From Tropicimonas isoalkanivorans (GTDB taxonomy: Bacteria > Pseudomonadota > Alphaproteobacteria > Rhodobacterales > Rhodobacteraceae), in NCBI RefSeq assembly GCF_900112335.1, contig NZ_FOLG01000003.1, forward strand, positions 62,001-126,000: a stretch of 64,000 nucleotides of DNA, in the 5' to 3' direction. The position numbers and the translations under genes are program-made. This document shows, in pieces, positions 35,909-44,307 of the stretch (positions within the stretch are counted from its first letter, which is position 1; every line of letters begins with the position of its first letter). The notes beneath the pieces are model-generated. The model ran no database searches. It was not told the origin of the DNA and was given only the letters and a program-made list of their open reading frames with translations.

Positions 35909-36225
35909 ATTAGACGCCTCCCCTCTCCCGGATCTGCGTCCGGGAGGATGTTTTAAGTATTTCGTCCTGCCGGACGAGCATCGCCGGAGCGACGCCCTGA
36001 AAAATATTCAGGCAGGCCAGCTATTCATCGGGTCTCGAAGCGCCAAACACGCGCTCACGACGGATGCTATCACCAGCGGACCGCCAGACGAAGTTTTTTT
36101 GCGGAATATGCCCCGGACCGGCAAACATACCTACACTCCGGTCCGCGACACGGGAGATTTACCGTCGCGGCCTTCGGTAATCAGCCTTTTAAAAACGAAG
36201 CGACGGCCAGTAAGGGCAACCCTGC
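35909..36225. other. 317-base spacer upstream of arylsulfatase
   Basis: It holds no credible gene. It must carry the arylsulfatase promoter, and a moderately AT-rich stretch lies around 35950-36110, but I cannot pick out a convincing promoter or terminator. Confidence 0.5.
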
Positions 36226-37284
36226 TTAGCCGTCCAGATAGGGCGCCAGAAGAGCGAGATCCGCGGGCGAGAGCCGGTCGGGAACGGTGTTCCGCTGGTG
36301 CCAGTAGGGATAGGCCAGCGAGGGTCGGCTGACTTGCTCCAGCTTTGCCTCCGCTTCGGGCGCCAGCGTAATTTCGGCCGCCTTGAGGTTGGCCTCCAGT
36401 TGCGCCTCCGTCCGCGCCCCCACGATAAGGCTCGACACGCCCGGCCGACCCAGCAGCCAGGCCAGGGCAACCTGTGCTGGGGTCGCGTCCCCATGCTCCT
36501 CGGACACCTCGATCAGCGCCTCGATGATATCGTAAAGGGCATCCACGTCGTAGATCGGCGGCTCGTCCCACTCCTCCGCCCGGCGGGTGCCTTCCGGCTC
36601 GGGCTGATTGCGCCGGTACTTTCCGGTGAGCAGCCCGCCGGCAAGGGGCGACCAGATCACCGCGTCGACCTGCTGGTCCACGCCGATCGGAAGAAGTTCC
36701 CGCTCCGCATCGCGGGCTTGCAGGGTGTAGTGGATCTGTTGCGCGATGGGGCGAACCACGTTGTCCCGCTCCGCCGCCGCGAGGTACTTCATCAGGTGCC
36801 AGCCGGAGAAGTTCGAGACGCCGAAGTACCGGATCTTGCCGGCCCGCGTCAGATCGTCCAGCGCGCAGAGCGTTTCCTCGACCGGCGTCTGGCCGTCCCA
36901 TTCGTGACACCAGTAGAGGTCTATGTGGTCAGTTTTGAGCCGCCGCAGGCTGTCCTCGCACGCGGCAATAAGGTGGTGGCGGGAGAGGCCCCTGTCGTTG
37001 GGGCCGGGCCCCGTGGGGAACCGTGCCTTGGTGGCGAGGAGCACGTCGTTCCGCCGGCCCATCAGCACCTCGCCAATGATCTCCTCTGAGGCACCGCCGG
37101 AATAGGCATTCGCGGTGTCCAGCATGTTGACCCCGGCGTCGACCGCCATGTCGATCATCCGCCGCGCGCCGGCAACGTCGGTGTTGCCGGTCCTCGCGAA
37201 GACCCCCTTGCCGCCGAACGTCATCGTGCCGAGTTGCAGCGCCGAGACCTTCAGGCCGGACGCTCCGAGACGATTGTACCTCAT
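36226..37284 (-). CDS. Aldo/keto reductase
   Basis: The 352-residue TIM-barrel NADPH-dependent carbonyl reductase has the catalytic tetrad visible as D and Y in MLDTANAYSGG, K in LATKARF and H in YWCHEWD. The C-terminal cofactor segment IVGARTEAQLEANL is also present. It resembles the YajO/Tas type of aldo/keto reductase. It follows the ureohydrolase gene on the same strand after 158 bases and could belong to that unit or stand alone. The substrate is unknown. Confidence 0.88.
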   Translation of the reverse strand: MRYNRLGASGLKVSALQLGTMTFGGKGVFARTGNTDVAGARRMIDMAVDAGVNMLDTANAYSGGASEEIIGEVLMGRRNDVLLATKARFPTGPGPNDRGLSRHHLIAACEDSLRRLKTDHIDLYWCHEWDGQTPVEETLCALDDLTRAGKIRYFGVSNFSGWHLMKYLAAAERDNVVRPIAQQIHYTLQARDAERELLPIGVDQQVDAVIWSPLAGGLLTGKYRRNQPEPEGTRRAEEWDEPPIYDVDALYDIIEALIEVSEEHGDATPAQVALAWLLGRPGVSSLIVGARTEAQLEANLKAAEITLAPEAEAKLEQVSRPSLAYPYWHQRNTVPDRLSPADLALLAPYLDG

Positions 37285-37442
37285 CCGTGTTCTCCTCTCT
37301 TGCAGTCAGTCACCGGATCGCAGCACTGACGCGCCGTCCTCCCCGAACCGGGCCGACGGGAGGACCATAGAACCAGCGCAGTGCAGGAGGGAAGAGGAAG
37401 ACCGCACTGGCGCATAGGGTGCTTCGGGGCGGAGATGGGCCG

Positions 37443-38402
37443 CTATGGGGGGGTGACCTCGCCCGGATGGAAGATGCGGCCGATGGCATTGAGCAGGATC
37501 TGAGCCGCGAGGATCGAGGTCACGCCCGACGGGTCGTAATCCGGGGCAACCTCTACCAGGTCGATCCCGACGATCCGGCCCCGCGCCGCGAGGCCCGCGA
37601 TCAGTTCCAGCACCTCGTAGTAGAGGAACCCGCCGTGGCTCGGCGTGCCGGTCCCGGGGGCGATGGAAGGGTCGAAGCCGTCGATGTCGATGGACAGGTA
37701 GTAGCGCTCACCCGCAGGTACCCGCTCCAGCACCGCCGCGACCCCGAGAGCCCGGATCTGGCGCACCGACAGAATGTCCGACCCCATGGCACGCGCGGCG
37801 TCGTAGCCTTCCTTGGCGGTGGAGGAGACATTGCGGATGCCGAACTGGCTCAGGCCGGTCACCCAAGGCTTCTCCGCCGCCCGCCGCATCGGGTTGCCGT
37901 GCCCGAAGCGGACGCCGTGGCGTTCGTCCACGAAGTCGAGATGCGCATCGAATTGGACCAGATGCACCGGCTCCTGCTCGGAAAAGGCATTTATGCAAGG
38001 GATATTGATCGAGTGATCGCCCCCGAGCACCACGGGTAGCGCGCCCGCCGCCAGGATCGCCCGCACCCCGGCCTCGATATTGGCGTGACTGCCGACGGTG
38101 TCGGTATGGATGATGTCGGCATCGCCGATGTCAACGATCCGCACGCCGTCCAGATAGGTCACGTCATCCTCGTGGTCGTAGGCCCCGTTATGGCCGAAGG
38201 AGAACAACGTGCTCGCCTCCCGAATGCCCCGTGGCCCGAACCGCGCCCCCGCCCGCCACTGCGTGCCCGCATCGAAGGGCGCGCCGAGGATCGCCACGTC
38301 TGCGTCGATCGCCGACCAGTCCGGCTGGTACGGGGATTTGGCGAAGGTAGAAATCCCGACAAACGGCAGGTTCAATCGGCCTGTTTCGTACCCGTGGGAC
38401 AT
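37443..38402 (-). CDS. Ureohydrolase (agmatinase/guanidino-acid hydrolase family), copy 1
   Basis: The 319-residue enzyme has the full Mn2 site of the arginase superfamily: GGDHS, DAHLDFVDE and SIDIDGFDPSIAPGTGTP. It would release urea from a guanidino compound; agmatine, guanidinobutyrate and guanidinopropionate are the usual substrates. It is the third gene of the leftward arm from TetR, after the NodB-fold hydrolase (51-base gap). A paralogue lies in the opposite arm (44308-45279), so the two may differ in specificity. Confidence 0.9.
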   Translation of the reverse strand: MSHGYETGRLNLPFVGISTFAKSPYQPDWSAIDADVAILGAPFDAGTQWRAGARFGPRGIREASTLFSFGHNGAYDHEDDVTYLDGVRIVDIGDADIIHTDTVGSHANIEAGVRAILAAGALPVVLGGDHSINIPCINAFSEQEPVHLVQFDAHLDFVDERHGVRFGHGNPMRRAAEKPWVTGLSQFGIRNVSSTAKEGYDAARAMGSDILSVRQIRALGVAAVLERVPAGERYYLSIDIDGFDPSIAPGTGTPSHGGFLYYEVLELIAGLAARGRIVGIDLVEVAPDYDPSGVTSILAAQILLNAIGRIFHPGEVTPP

Positions 38403-38453
38403 GGGGACTCCTTGCTGGTTGGGAGTGGGGCCTTTCGGCGGTGGGGTGGCCTG

Positions 38454-39308
38454 TCAGCCTGGGATACGATCCACTCGCAGGTCGACCGGCGACTGCAACG
38501 CATGCTCGGCGATCTCTTCCAGCGGTGCGAACCAGACGTCGCCCTGAGCGACATACTTCTCCAAATAGGCCGACATTTCCCGCCACCGCGCCAGCCGGCC
38601 GGTCAGGAAGGGGTGCAGCACCGGCATCCAGAACCCGCCCGCCTCGTGGGCCGCCTCGAACTCCTCCGCGAAGGCCCGCACCCCGTCACTCGGTGCGCGA
38701 ACCGGCATGAGGTAGTCGATCTCGGCGAAATGCGCGAAGGGCGGCCAGTCGTCCGTGCCCCAGTGCGGCGGCATCTCGACGACGCGGCCAGCGGCGGTTT
38801 CAACCAGGTAGGGAATCTCGTCGGCCATGAGAGAACTGTCATAGAGAAAGTCGTGGGCGATCAGCCGGTCCATCATCTTCGGCGTCATGCTGTAGACCGG
38901 CGCGCGGTAGCCTCGGGGCTTGCGGCCGGTCATGGCGACATGCACCTCCAGCGCACGCTCGAACAGTTCCGCCTCCTTCTCGTCCGAATGGTGCATCGGG
39001 TCTTCGTGACACCAGGAATGGTGGCCGATCTCGTGCCCGTCCTTCAGGATCGCCTCGACGGCCGCCGGGTAGGTCTGCATCACCCAAGCGGGCATGAAAA
39101 AGGTCTGCGTGAGGCCGAGGCGCCGATAAGTGTCCAGTATCCGAGGCACGGCCACGGTGGGGCCGTAGCGCCCCATCGAGATCGGCTGGAGCCGCAGCTC
39201 TGCATCCTCCGGGCGCGCGCTGCGGATCAAGGAATCCGCGTCGATATCGAAGGTCACGCAGGCCGCGGATCGCTTTCCGTCCGGCCACGGGATCGGGGTC
39301 TGTATCAT
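38454..39308 (-). CDS. NodB-fold polysaccharide deacetylase-family hydrolase (PuuE-like)
   Basis: The 284-residue protein shows NodB motifs: TFDIDAD near residue 20, the metal motif HHSWCH (about 95-100) and RGYRAP. It has no signal peptide, so it acts in the cytoplasm, unlike most polysaccharide deacetylases. The general organisation, including the terminal DVWFAPLEEIAEH, resembles PuuE-type allantoinases and related C-N hydrolases. Position between TetR and a ureohydrolase supports a ureide or cyclic amide substrate rather than a polysaccharide. GAGGAG precedes the start at 39308. Confidence 0.78.
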   Translation of the reverse strand: MIQTPIPWPDGKRSAACVTFDIDADSLIRSARPEDAELRLQPISMGRYGPTVAVPRILDTYRRLGLTQTFFMPAWVMQTYPAAVEAILKDGHEIGHHSWCHEDPMHHSDEKEAELFERALEVHVAMTGRKPRGYRAPVYSMTPKMMDRLIAHDFLYDSSLMADEIPYLVETAAGRVVEMPPHWGTDDWPPFAHFAEIDYLMPVRAPSDGVRAFAEEFEAAHEAGGFWMPVLHPFLTGRLARWREMSAYLEKYVAQGDVWFAPLEEIAEHALQSPVDLRVDRIPG

Positions 39309-39322
39309 CTCGGCTCCTCGCG

Positions 39323-39949
39323 TCATGTCCGCCTGCCGCCGGCCGACAGCAGCGCCGTCAGGTCGTTGCGCAGGCGCGTTTCGATCTCGTCCTCCGTCCG
39401 GTCGTCGGACGAAATGAACTGGATGAACCGCGCGTTCTGAAGGTGAAACAATGCCTTGCCAAGGTGCTCCACATCCACGTCCACCGGCAGCCTGCCCGCC
39501 TTCTGCATCCCTTCGAGGCGCTGCACCAGCACGTAGGCAAGCTGGTGGTCCAACTGGAAGTAGGCCTTGCTCAGGCGACTGTTGGCCTCCACCGTCACCG
39601 CCGCAATCACCTGCCGCCAGATCTGCTTGTCCAGATGGGCGATGGCGTGATCCATGACCCCGCGCGCGAAGTGCAGCGTTAGCTCGACGATATCGTTTGC
39701 ATCCCGGGGTAACGATTTTTCGAGTTTGTCGATCAGCAGGGCATCGTTCTCGATCACCAGCGCCAGCAGTACACCGGCCTTGGTGCCGTAGTAGTTGTGC
39801 ACCGTGACACCGGACACCCCAGCCGCCTCCGCGATATTCTCGATCGTCGTCTTGTCGTAGCCGTCCCGTCTGAAAAGGGTCTTGGCCTCCGCCACGATCC
39901 GCTTGCGCCGATCGTTCTTCTGGCGTGCGCGCAATGTGGTCAAAGGCAT
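39323..39949 (-). CDS. TetR-family transcriptional regulator
   Basis: The 208-residue protein has the TetR helix-turn-helix (about 15-60; TIENIAEAAGVSGVTVHNYYGTKAGVL) followed by a helical ligand domain. The start at 39949 is set by the ATG-initiated MPLTTLRARQ segment; the open frame further upstream is antisense to the binding-protein gene. It heads the leftward arm (gap of 14 bases to the NodB-fold gene) and diverges from the importer operon. A palindrome at 40009-40023 in the gap is a good operator candidate. Confidence 0.9.
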   Translation of the reverse strand: MPLTTLRARQKNDRRKRIVAEAKTLFRRDGYDKTTIENIAEAAGVSGVTVHNYYGTKAGVLLALVIENDALLIDKLEKSLPRDANDIVELTLHFARGVMDHAIAHLDKQIWRQVIAAVTVEANSRLSKAYFQLDHQLAYVLVQRLEGMQKAGRLPVDVDVEHLGKALFHLQNARFIQFISSDDRTEDEIETRLRNDLTALLSAGGRRT

Positions 39950-40008
39950 CTCCTCAATCAGGCGGACCGGCCGATGGCTGTCCAAAAGAACTTTAGCGCA
40001 GCAAAATT

Positions 40009-40023
40009 TTTTATTGAATAAAA
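40009..40023. promoter_or_regulatory. TetR operator candidate TTTTATT-G-AATAAAA overlapping a promoter
   Basis: Perfect 7-base arms flank one central base inside a very AT-rich stretch (40003-40028). A TATACA at 40034-40039 could be the -10 box of the rightward operon, and TTATTG at 40011-40016 would be a weak -35 at 17-base spacing. A repressor bound at the palindrome would cover it. Confidence 0.55.
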
Positions 40024-40078
40024 TTTTTCGCTCTATACAGTTTTTAGGGTGAACAGCGCCAGAAAGCGAGGGAAGATC

Positions 40079-41134
40079 ATGCGACATATCCTGAATGCCG
40101 CCGCCGTGGCGGCCATCGCGGGCGCCGCCGGAACTGGCGCGGCGTCGGCCGACACCGTCAATGTCGGCATCTGCGTCTCCTGGCCCGGCTATGCCATGCT
40201 GGAAGTGGCTCGCCAGAAGGAATTGATCGACCACGACCTGAACATCACCATCTTCGAGGACCCGCTGGGCGGCCATGCTGCCCTCGCCGCCGGTCAGCTC
40301 GACGTCTACGGCTGCACGGCGGACTACACCCCCCTCGTCGTGGATCGCGGCACCGACGTGGTGAACGTCGCCTTCCTCAACCCCTCCTACGGCGTGGACC
40401 ATGTGATCCTCGCGCCCGACGTCGAGATTGCCGACCTGCCGGGCAAGAAGGTCTCCGCGCCCCAGGCCTATATCGGCCACCTGCTGATGGGGATCTGGCT
40501 GGATTCCGTCGGCATCGCACCGGATCAGGTGGAGTGGGTGAATCTCAACGCCGACGAGGCGGTGGGGCCGATGATGTCCGGCGACCTGTCGGCCGCGTAC
40601 ATGTACGAGCCCTGGATCTCCAAGGTGCTGGAGGCGAAGCCTGGCGCGAAAAGCATCGTCAATACCGGCGACCCGGAGGTGCTGAAGACCGGCATCTTCA
40701 TGGACTCGCTCTACATGAACAAGAACTTCATCGAGGAGAAACGGGACGTTGCGCTCGACGTGCTGAAGGCGCGTTGGGATGGCCTGGGCTACTGGAACGA
40801 AAATACCGAGGAGACCAACCAGCTTCTCGCTGACTACCTCCAGTGGCCGGTGGAGGACATCGGTTATGTCATCGGCACCGACGGCAAAAGCTTCGAGGGC
40901 GGAATCTACATGTTCGACTTCGACGAATCCGCCCGCGTCTGCGGTGTACTTGATGGCGATGGACCATTCGGCATGGCCCACGGCTCCATGGTGGACTCCA
41001 TCGCCTTGACCAATGAGTGGTGGGTGAAACTTGGCCTCATGGACAAGACGGTCGATGCCGCCGCCGGCATCGATTGCAGCCTGATGGCCGACCTCGTGGC
41101 CGACGGTTACAGCCAGTCCCTGAGCGCCCATTGA
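40079..41134 (+). CDS. NitT/TauT-type ABC transporter substrate-binding protein
   Basis: The 351-residue periplasmic protein has a signal peptide ending ASAD. It then shows the family layout: GICVSWPGYAMLEVARQKELID, GHAALAAGQLDVYGC, a SAPQAYIGHLLMG loop and a MYEPWIS region. GAGGGAAG precedes the ATG at 40079; the longer frame from 40049 is less likely. Relatives bind nitrate, taurine, sulfonates or thiamine precursors. The following SDR and ureohydrolase genes suggest a guanidino or amino compound here. It begins the rightward arm. Confidence 0.87.
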   Translation: MRHILNAAAVAAIAGAAGTGAASADTVNVGICVSWPGYAMLEVARQKELIDHDLNITIFEDPLGGHAALAAGQLDVYGCTADYTPLVVDRGTDVVNVAFLNPSYGVDHVILAPDVEIADLPGKKVSAPQAYIGHLLMGIWLDSVGIAPDQVEWVNLNADEAVGPMMSGDLSAAYMYEPWISKVLEAKPGAKSIVNTGDPEVLKTGIFMDSLYMNKNFIEEKRDVALDVLKARWDGLGYWNENTEETNQLLADYLQWPVEDIGYVIGTDGKSFEGGIYMFDFDESARVCGVLDGDGPFGMAHGSMVDSIALTNEWWVKLGLMDKTVDAAAGIDCSLMADLVADGYSQSLSAH

Positions 41135-41205
41135 CCGAGGTACAGGAGCGCTCCGGCGCTCCCCACACCCTCCCCGATCACGACAGGTCCGCAGTGACAC
41201 CAACA

Positions 41206-42003
41206 ATGCCCCGAAAACCGATCTTCGGCCTGCGCACCCCTGTGGGCCGGCCCCAGCGCGTGACTTCGGCCGTGGCCGTCTGGGCGTTGTTCTTCGGCGT
41301 GTGGATGCTTGCCTCGGCGTCCGGTCTGGTGAACGAGTTGCTCGTCCCCGCGCCGCAGCAGGTGTTCGCCACCACGTGGGACCTCTTCGCCCATCGCGGT
41401 TTCGGCAGCGACGTGCTGATCTCCATCGGCCGCGTCGTCGTTGCCTTCGCCATGGCCTGCGCGGTCGCGATCCCGCTCGGGGTGATGATGGGCTCCTTCC
41501 CGGCGGTGGAAGCATTCTTCAACCCGTTCGTCTCCGCCTGGCGCTACCTGCCGGCGCCATCCTTCATCCCGATCCTGCTGATGTGGTTCGGCACCGGCGA
41601 GGCGCCGAAGCTGGCACTCCTGTTCATCGGCGTCATCTTCTTTCTCATCACGCTCATCATGGATCACACAAAGAACGTCCGGGAGGAGCTGGTTGAAACT
41701 GCCCTTACGCTCGGCGCCAAACGCGCCACGGTCGTTCGCAAGGTCATCTTCCCGGCCGTCCTGCCGGACGTCGTCGTGGCGATGCGGCAGATGCTGGCAA
41801 TGGCCTGGACCTATCTGGTCATCGCGGAGATCGTTGCCTCCACCACCGGCATCGGCGCGATGATGATGCGGGCCCGACGATTTCTGAAGACCGACGAGAT
41901 CCTTGCCGGCATCATCGTCATCGGCGCCCTCGGCCTGCTGTTCGACTTGCTCTTCGCGCTGATCTACCGTTGGGCCTTCCCCTACCTGAGGACACAACGA
42001 TGA
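41206..42003 (+). CDS. NitT/TauT-type ABC transporter permease
   Basis: The protein has about 265 residues and six hydrophobic helices, with the binding-protein-dependent permease loop ETALTLGAKRATVVRKVIFPAVLP that contacts the ATPase. The ATG at 41206 opens MPRKPIFGLR; a GTG four codons earlier has a weak ribosome-binding site and could be used. The stop overlaps the ATPase start in ATGA. Confidence 0.9.
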   Translation: MPRKPIFGLRTPVGRPQRVTSAVAVWALFFGVWMLASASGLVNELLVPAPQQVFATTWDLFAHRGFGSDVLISIGRVVVAFAMACAVAIPLGVMMGSFPAVEAFFNPFVSAWRYLPAPSFIPILLMWFGTGEAPKLALLFIGVIFFLITLIMDHTKNVREELVETALTLGAKRATVVRKVIFPAVLPDVVVAMRQMLAMAWTYLVIAEIVASTTGIGAMMMRARRFLKTDEILAGIIVIGALGLLFDLLFALIYRWAFPYLRTQR

Positions 42004-42794
42004 GCGGCGGTCAGAGCGCACTCGGCGTCCGCCATGTCTCGAAGTCCTTCGACCTGGGCAAGGGGCGGACCGTCGAGGCCGTGCGCGACGTCACCTTCGA
42101 CGTCGAGGGCAATTCCATCTGCGTCCTGCTCGGGCCGTCCGGTTGCGGCAAGTCCACCGTGCTGCGGATGATGGCCGGACTGGAAACCCCGACCTCAGGC
42201 GAGATTGCCATCGGCGGGCGGCACGTCGACGGGCCGGGGCGCGACCGCGGCATGGTCTTTCAGGCTTATACATCGTTCGACTGGCTCTCGGTACGCAGCA
42301 ACGTCGAGTTCGGGATGAAGATCAACGGCGTGCCTGCGGCTGAGCGGCGGGAACGGGCCGAGCGGTTCATCCAGCTCGTCGGCCTCGGCAAGTTCGCGGA
42401 TGCCTACCCCTCCCAGCTGTCCGGCGGGATGCGCCAGCGGGTTGCCATCGCGCGAACGCTCGCGAACGGGCCGGAAGTGCTGCTGATGGACGAGCCATTC
42501 GGTGCGCTCGACGCAGAGACGCGCTGGCTGATGCAGGAGCTCATGATTGACGTGGCGGAGAAGACCGACACGACGATGGTCATCGTCACCCATGATCTGG
42601 AGGAAGCGATCTTCCTGGCGGACAAGATCGTATTCCTGTCCAGCCACCCCGGGCGGGTCAAGAAGGAGATCGTGCCCACGTTCAAGTCCGGACGGGTCGC
42701 GGACAAGGAACAACTGGTGCGCCTGTCCGGGTACTCAGACCTCGAAGGGGAACTGATGCACATGATGCGCGAAGAGGGGCGCGGGCACGAATGA
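42000..42794 (+). CDS. NitT/TauT-type ABC transporter ATP-binding protein
   Basis: The 264-residue ATPase has Walker A GPSGCGKST (about 46-54), Q-loop VFQAYTSFDWLSV, signature QLSGGMRQRVAIARTL and Walker B LLMDEPFGALD. It powers the importer with the adjacent permease. ATGA overlaps on both sides couple its translation to the permease and the first SDR gene, so transport and enzyme genes are made together. Confidence 0.93.
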   Translation: MSGGQSALGVRHVSKSFDLGKGRTVEAVRDVTFDVEGNSICVLLGPSGCGKSTVLRMMAGLETPTSGEIAIGGRHVDGPGRDRGMVFQAYTSFDWLSVRSNVEFGMKINGVPAAERRERAERFIQLVGLGKFADAYPSQLSGGMRQRVAIARTLANGPEVLLMDEPFGALDAETRWLMQELMIDVAEKTDTTMVIVTHDLEEAIFLADKIVFLSSHPGRVKKEIVPTFKSGRVADKEQLVRLSGYSDLEGELMHMMREEGRGHE

Positions 42795-43564
42795 GCGGGC
42801 GGGCGACGTTCGACTTCTCCGGTGTTTCCGTCCTGATCACCGGCGCCAGCAGCGGTATCGGCTTCGGCGTGGCGGAAGGTTTCGCGCGAGCTGGCGCCAA
42901 CCTGACGATTTTGGCGGAGACCGACGCGATTTTCGAGGCGGCCGAAAGCCTGCCCGGCGCAGTCCGTGCGCTGCACTGCGATATCACCGACGCGGCCGCC
43001 GTCACCCGGTCTCTCGGCGATATCGAGCGTGTGGATGTGCTCATCAACAATGCCGGGCTGGAGCGGCCGACCCCCCTGACCGGAACACACCCCGAGGGGA
43101 ACGCCACCTTCGAGCGGATCGTGGCCACCAACGTCATCGGTACCCAGAACGTGACGGACACCCTCGCCGCTCGCATTCCCGACGGTGGGCGCATCATCCT
43201 GACGGCCTCCATCTGGTCCTACACCGCCGTCCCCGGTTTCTCGGCCTACGTGGCGAGCAAGCACGCGCTCCTGGGCCTGATGCGCACCTGGGCCCGCGAA
43301 CTGGGGCCGAGGCGGATCTGCGTCAACGCCATCTGCCCCGGCTGGGTTCGAACCGGGCCGGCGAAGAATTCGCTGCGGGAACTGGCGGAGTCGAGTGGCC
43401 GGAGCGAGGCTGAGGTCGAGGCCGAGGTGATGGCGGCGCAGGCGATAGACGGGCTGCTGGAGCCTACGGACATGGCCCCGCCCTACATGTTTCTGGCCAG
43501 CGACGCGGCGGCGGACATCACCGGGCAGGCGCTCAACGTGGACCGCGGCGAGGTGATGGCATGA
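42791..43564 (+). CDS. Short-chain dehydrogenase/reductase, copy 1
   Basis: The 257-residue SDR has the TGASSGIG cofactor loop at 17-24, NNAG at 86-89 and catalytic Ser140, Tyr153 and Lys157 (YVASK). The region after the second strand begins AETD, suggesting NAD rather than NADP. It is coupled by ATGA to the ATPase and to the second SDR. The substrate is presumably what the importer brings in, or a product of the ureohydrolase step. Confidence 0.87.
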   Translation: MSGRATFDFSGVSVLITGASSGIGFGVAEGFARAGANLTILAETDAIFEAAESLPGAVRALHCDITDAAAVTRSLGDIERVDVLINNAGLERPTPLTGTHPEGNATFERIVATNVIGTQNVTDTLAARIPDGGRIILTASIWSYTAVPGFSAYVASKHALLGLMRTWARELGPRRICVNAICPGWVRTGPAKNSLRELAESSGRSEAEVEAEVMAAQAIDGLLEPTDMAPPYMFLASDAAADITGQALNVDRGEVMA

Positions 43565-44292
43565 AGCTCGCAGGCAAGGTCGCCCTGGTCACGGGGGGCT
43601 CGCGCGGCATCGGTCGTGCCATCGCGTTGGCCTTCGCGGCTCAGGGCGCACGGGTGGTCATCTGCCATCCCGGCGACCCGGAGGCAGAAGCGACCCAAGC
43701 CGCCATCGGGCACTGGTCCGACGGTCTTGCCATTCAGGCAGACGTCTCGAATGAAGACGCCGTGGAGCGCACGTTCGAGATGGTGGAGCGCCACTTCGGC
43801 ACGCCGGAGATCCTTGTAAATAACGCGGGCATCCTGCGGCAGGTCCCGCTCATTGAGACGGACGCAGAAGATTTCGACCGCGTGATCGCAGTGAATCTGC
43901 GGGGTCCGTTCCTGACCTGCCGGGCCTTCGCCCGGCGCGCGCAGGCGGGCCGCATCATCAACATCGCAAGCGATCTGGGCTTTCTGGGCCGGGAGCAGAT
44001 GGCTGCCTACACCGCCTCCAAGGGCGGTGTGATCGCCATGACGCGCACGCTTGCGCGGGAACTGGCGCCGGGTATCCTTGTGAACGCCATCGCGCCCGGC
44101 TCGGTCGAGACCGACATGACCAGCCCCGCAAGCATGACGCCCGATCAGATCGCCCGCGACCTCGACACTCCGCTTGCCCGCTTCGGCCAGCCGGAGGAAA
44201 TCGCGTCGATGGCGCTCTACCTCGCAAGCGACGACAGCAGTTTTGTCACCGGTCAATGCTTCGGCGTGAACGGCGGCAGTGCAATGTACTGA
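43561..44292 (+). CDS. Short-chain dehydrogenase/reductase, copy 2
   Basis: The 243-residue SDR resembles FabG-type 3-oxoacyl reductases in layout: TGGSRGIG at 11-18, NNAG at 87-90, Ser137, Tyr150 and Lys154 (YTASK), and a terminal VTGQCFGVNGG. It is coupled by ATGA to the first SDR and followed after 15 bases by the ureohydrolase. Two successive SDRs suggest two oxidation steps or opposite stereo-specificities. Confidence 0.87.
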   Translation: MKLAGKVALVTGGSRGIGRAIALAFAAQGARVVICHPGDPEAEATQAAIGHWSDGLAIQADVSNEDAVERTFEMVERHFGTPEILVNNAGILRQVPLIETDAEDFDRVIAVNLRGPFLTCRAFARRAQAGRIINIASDLGFLGREQMAAYTASKGGVIAMTRTLARELAPGILVNAIAPGSVETDMTSPASMTPDQIARDLDTPLARFGQPEEIASMALYLASDDSSFVTGQCFGVNGGSAMY

Positions 44293-44307
44293 GAGAAGAC
44301 CTAAACG

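Noticed and set aside
38454-39308. Role as a cell-wall or exopolysaccharide deacetylase
   Set aside because: No signal peptide or membrane anchor is present, and the neighbours are a regulator and a ureohydrolase. A cytoplasmic C-N hydrolase fits better.
39950-41515. N-terminal extension of the TetR gene to 730 residues
   Set aside because: It is antisense to the importer binding-protein and permease genes. The TetR domain begins at 39949.
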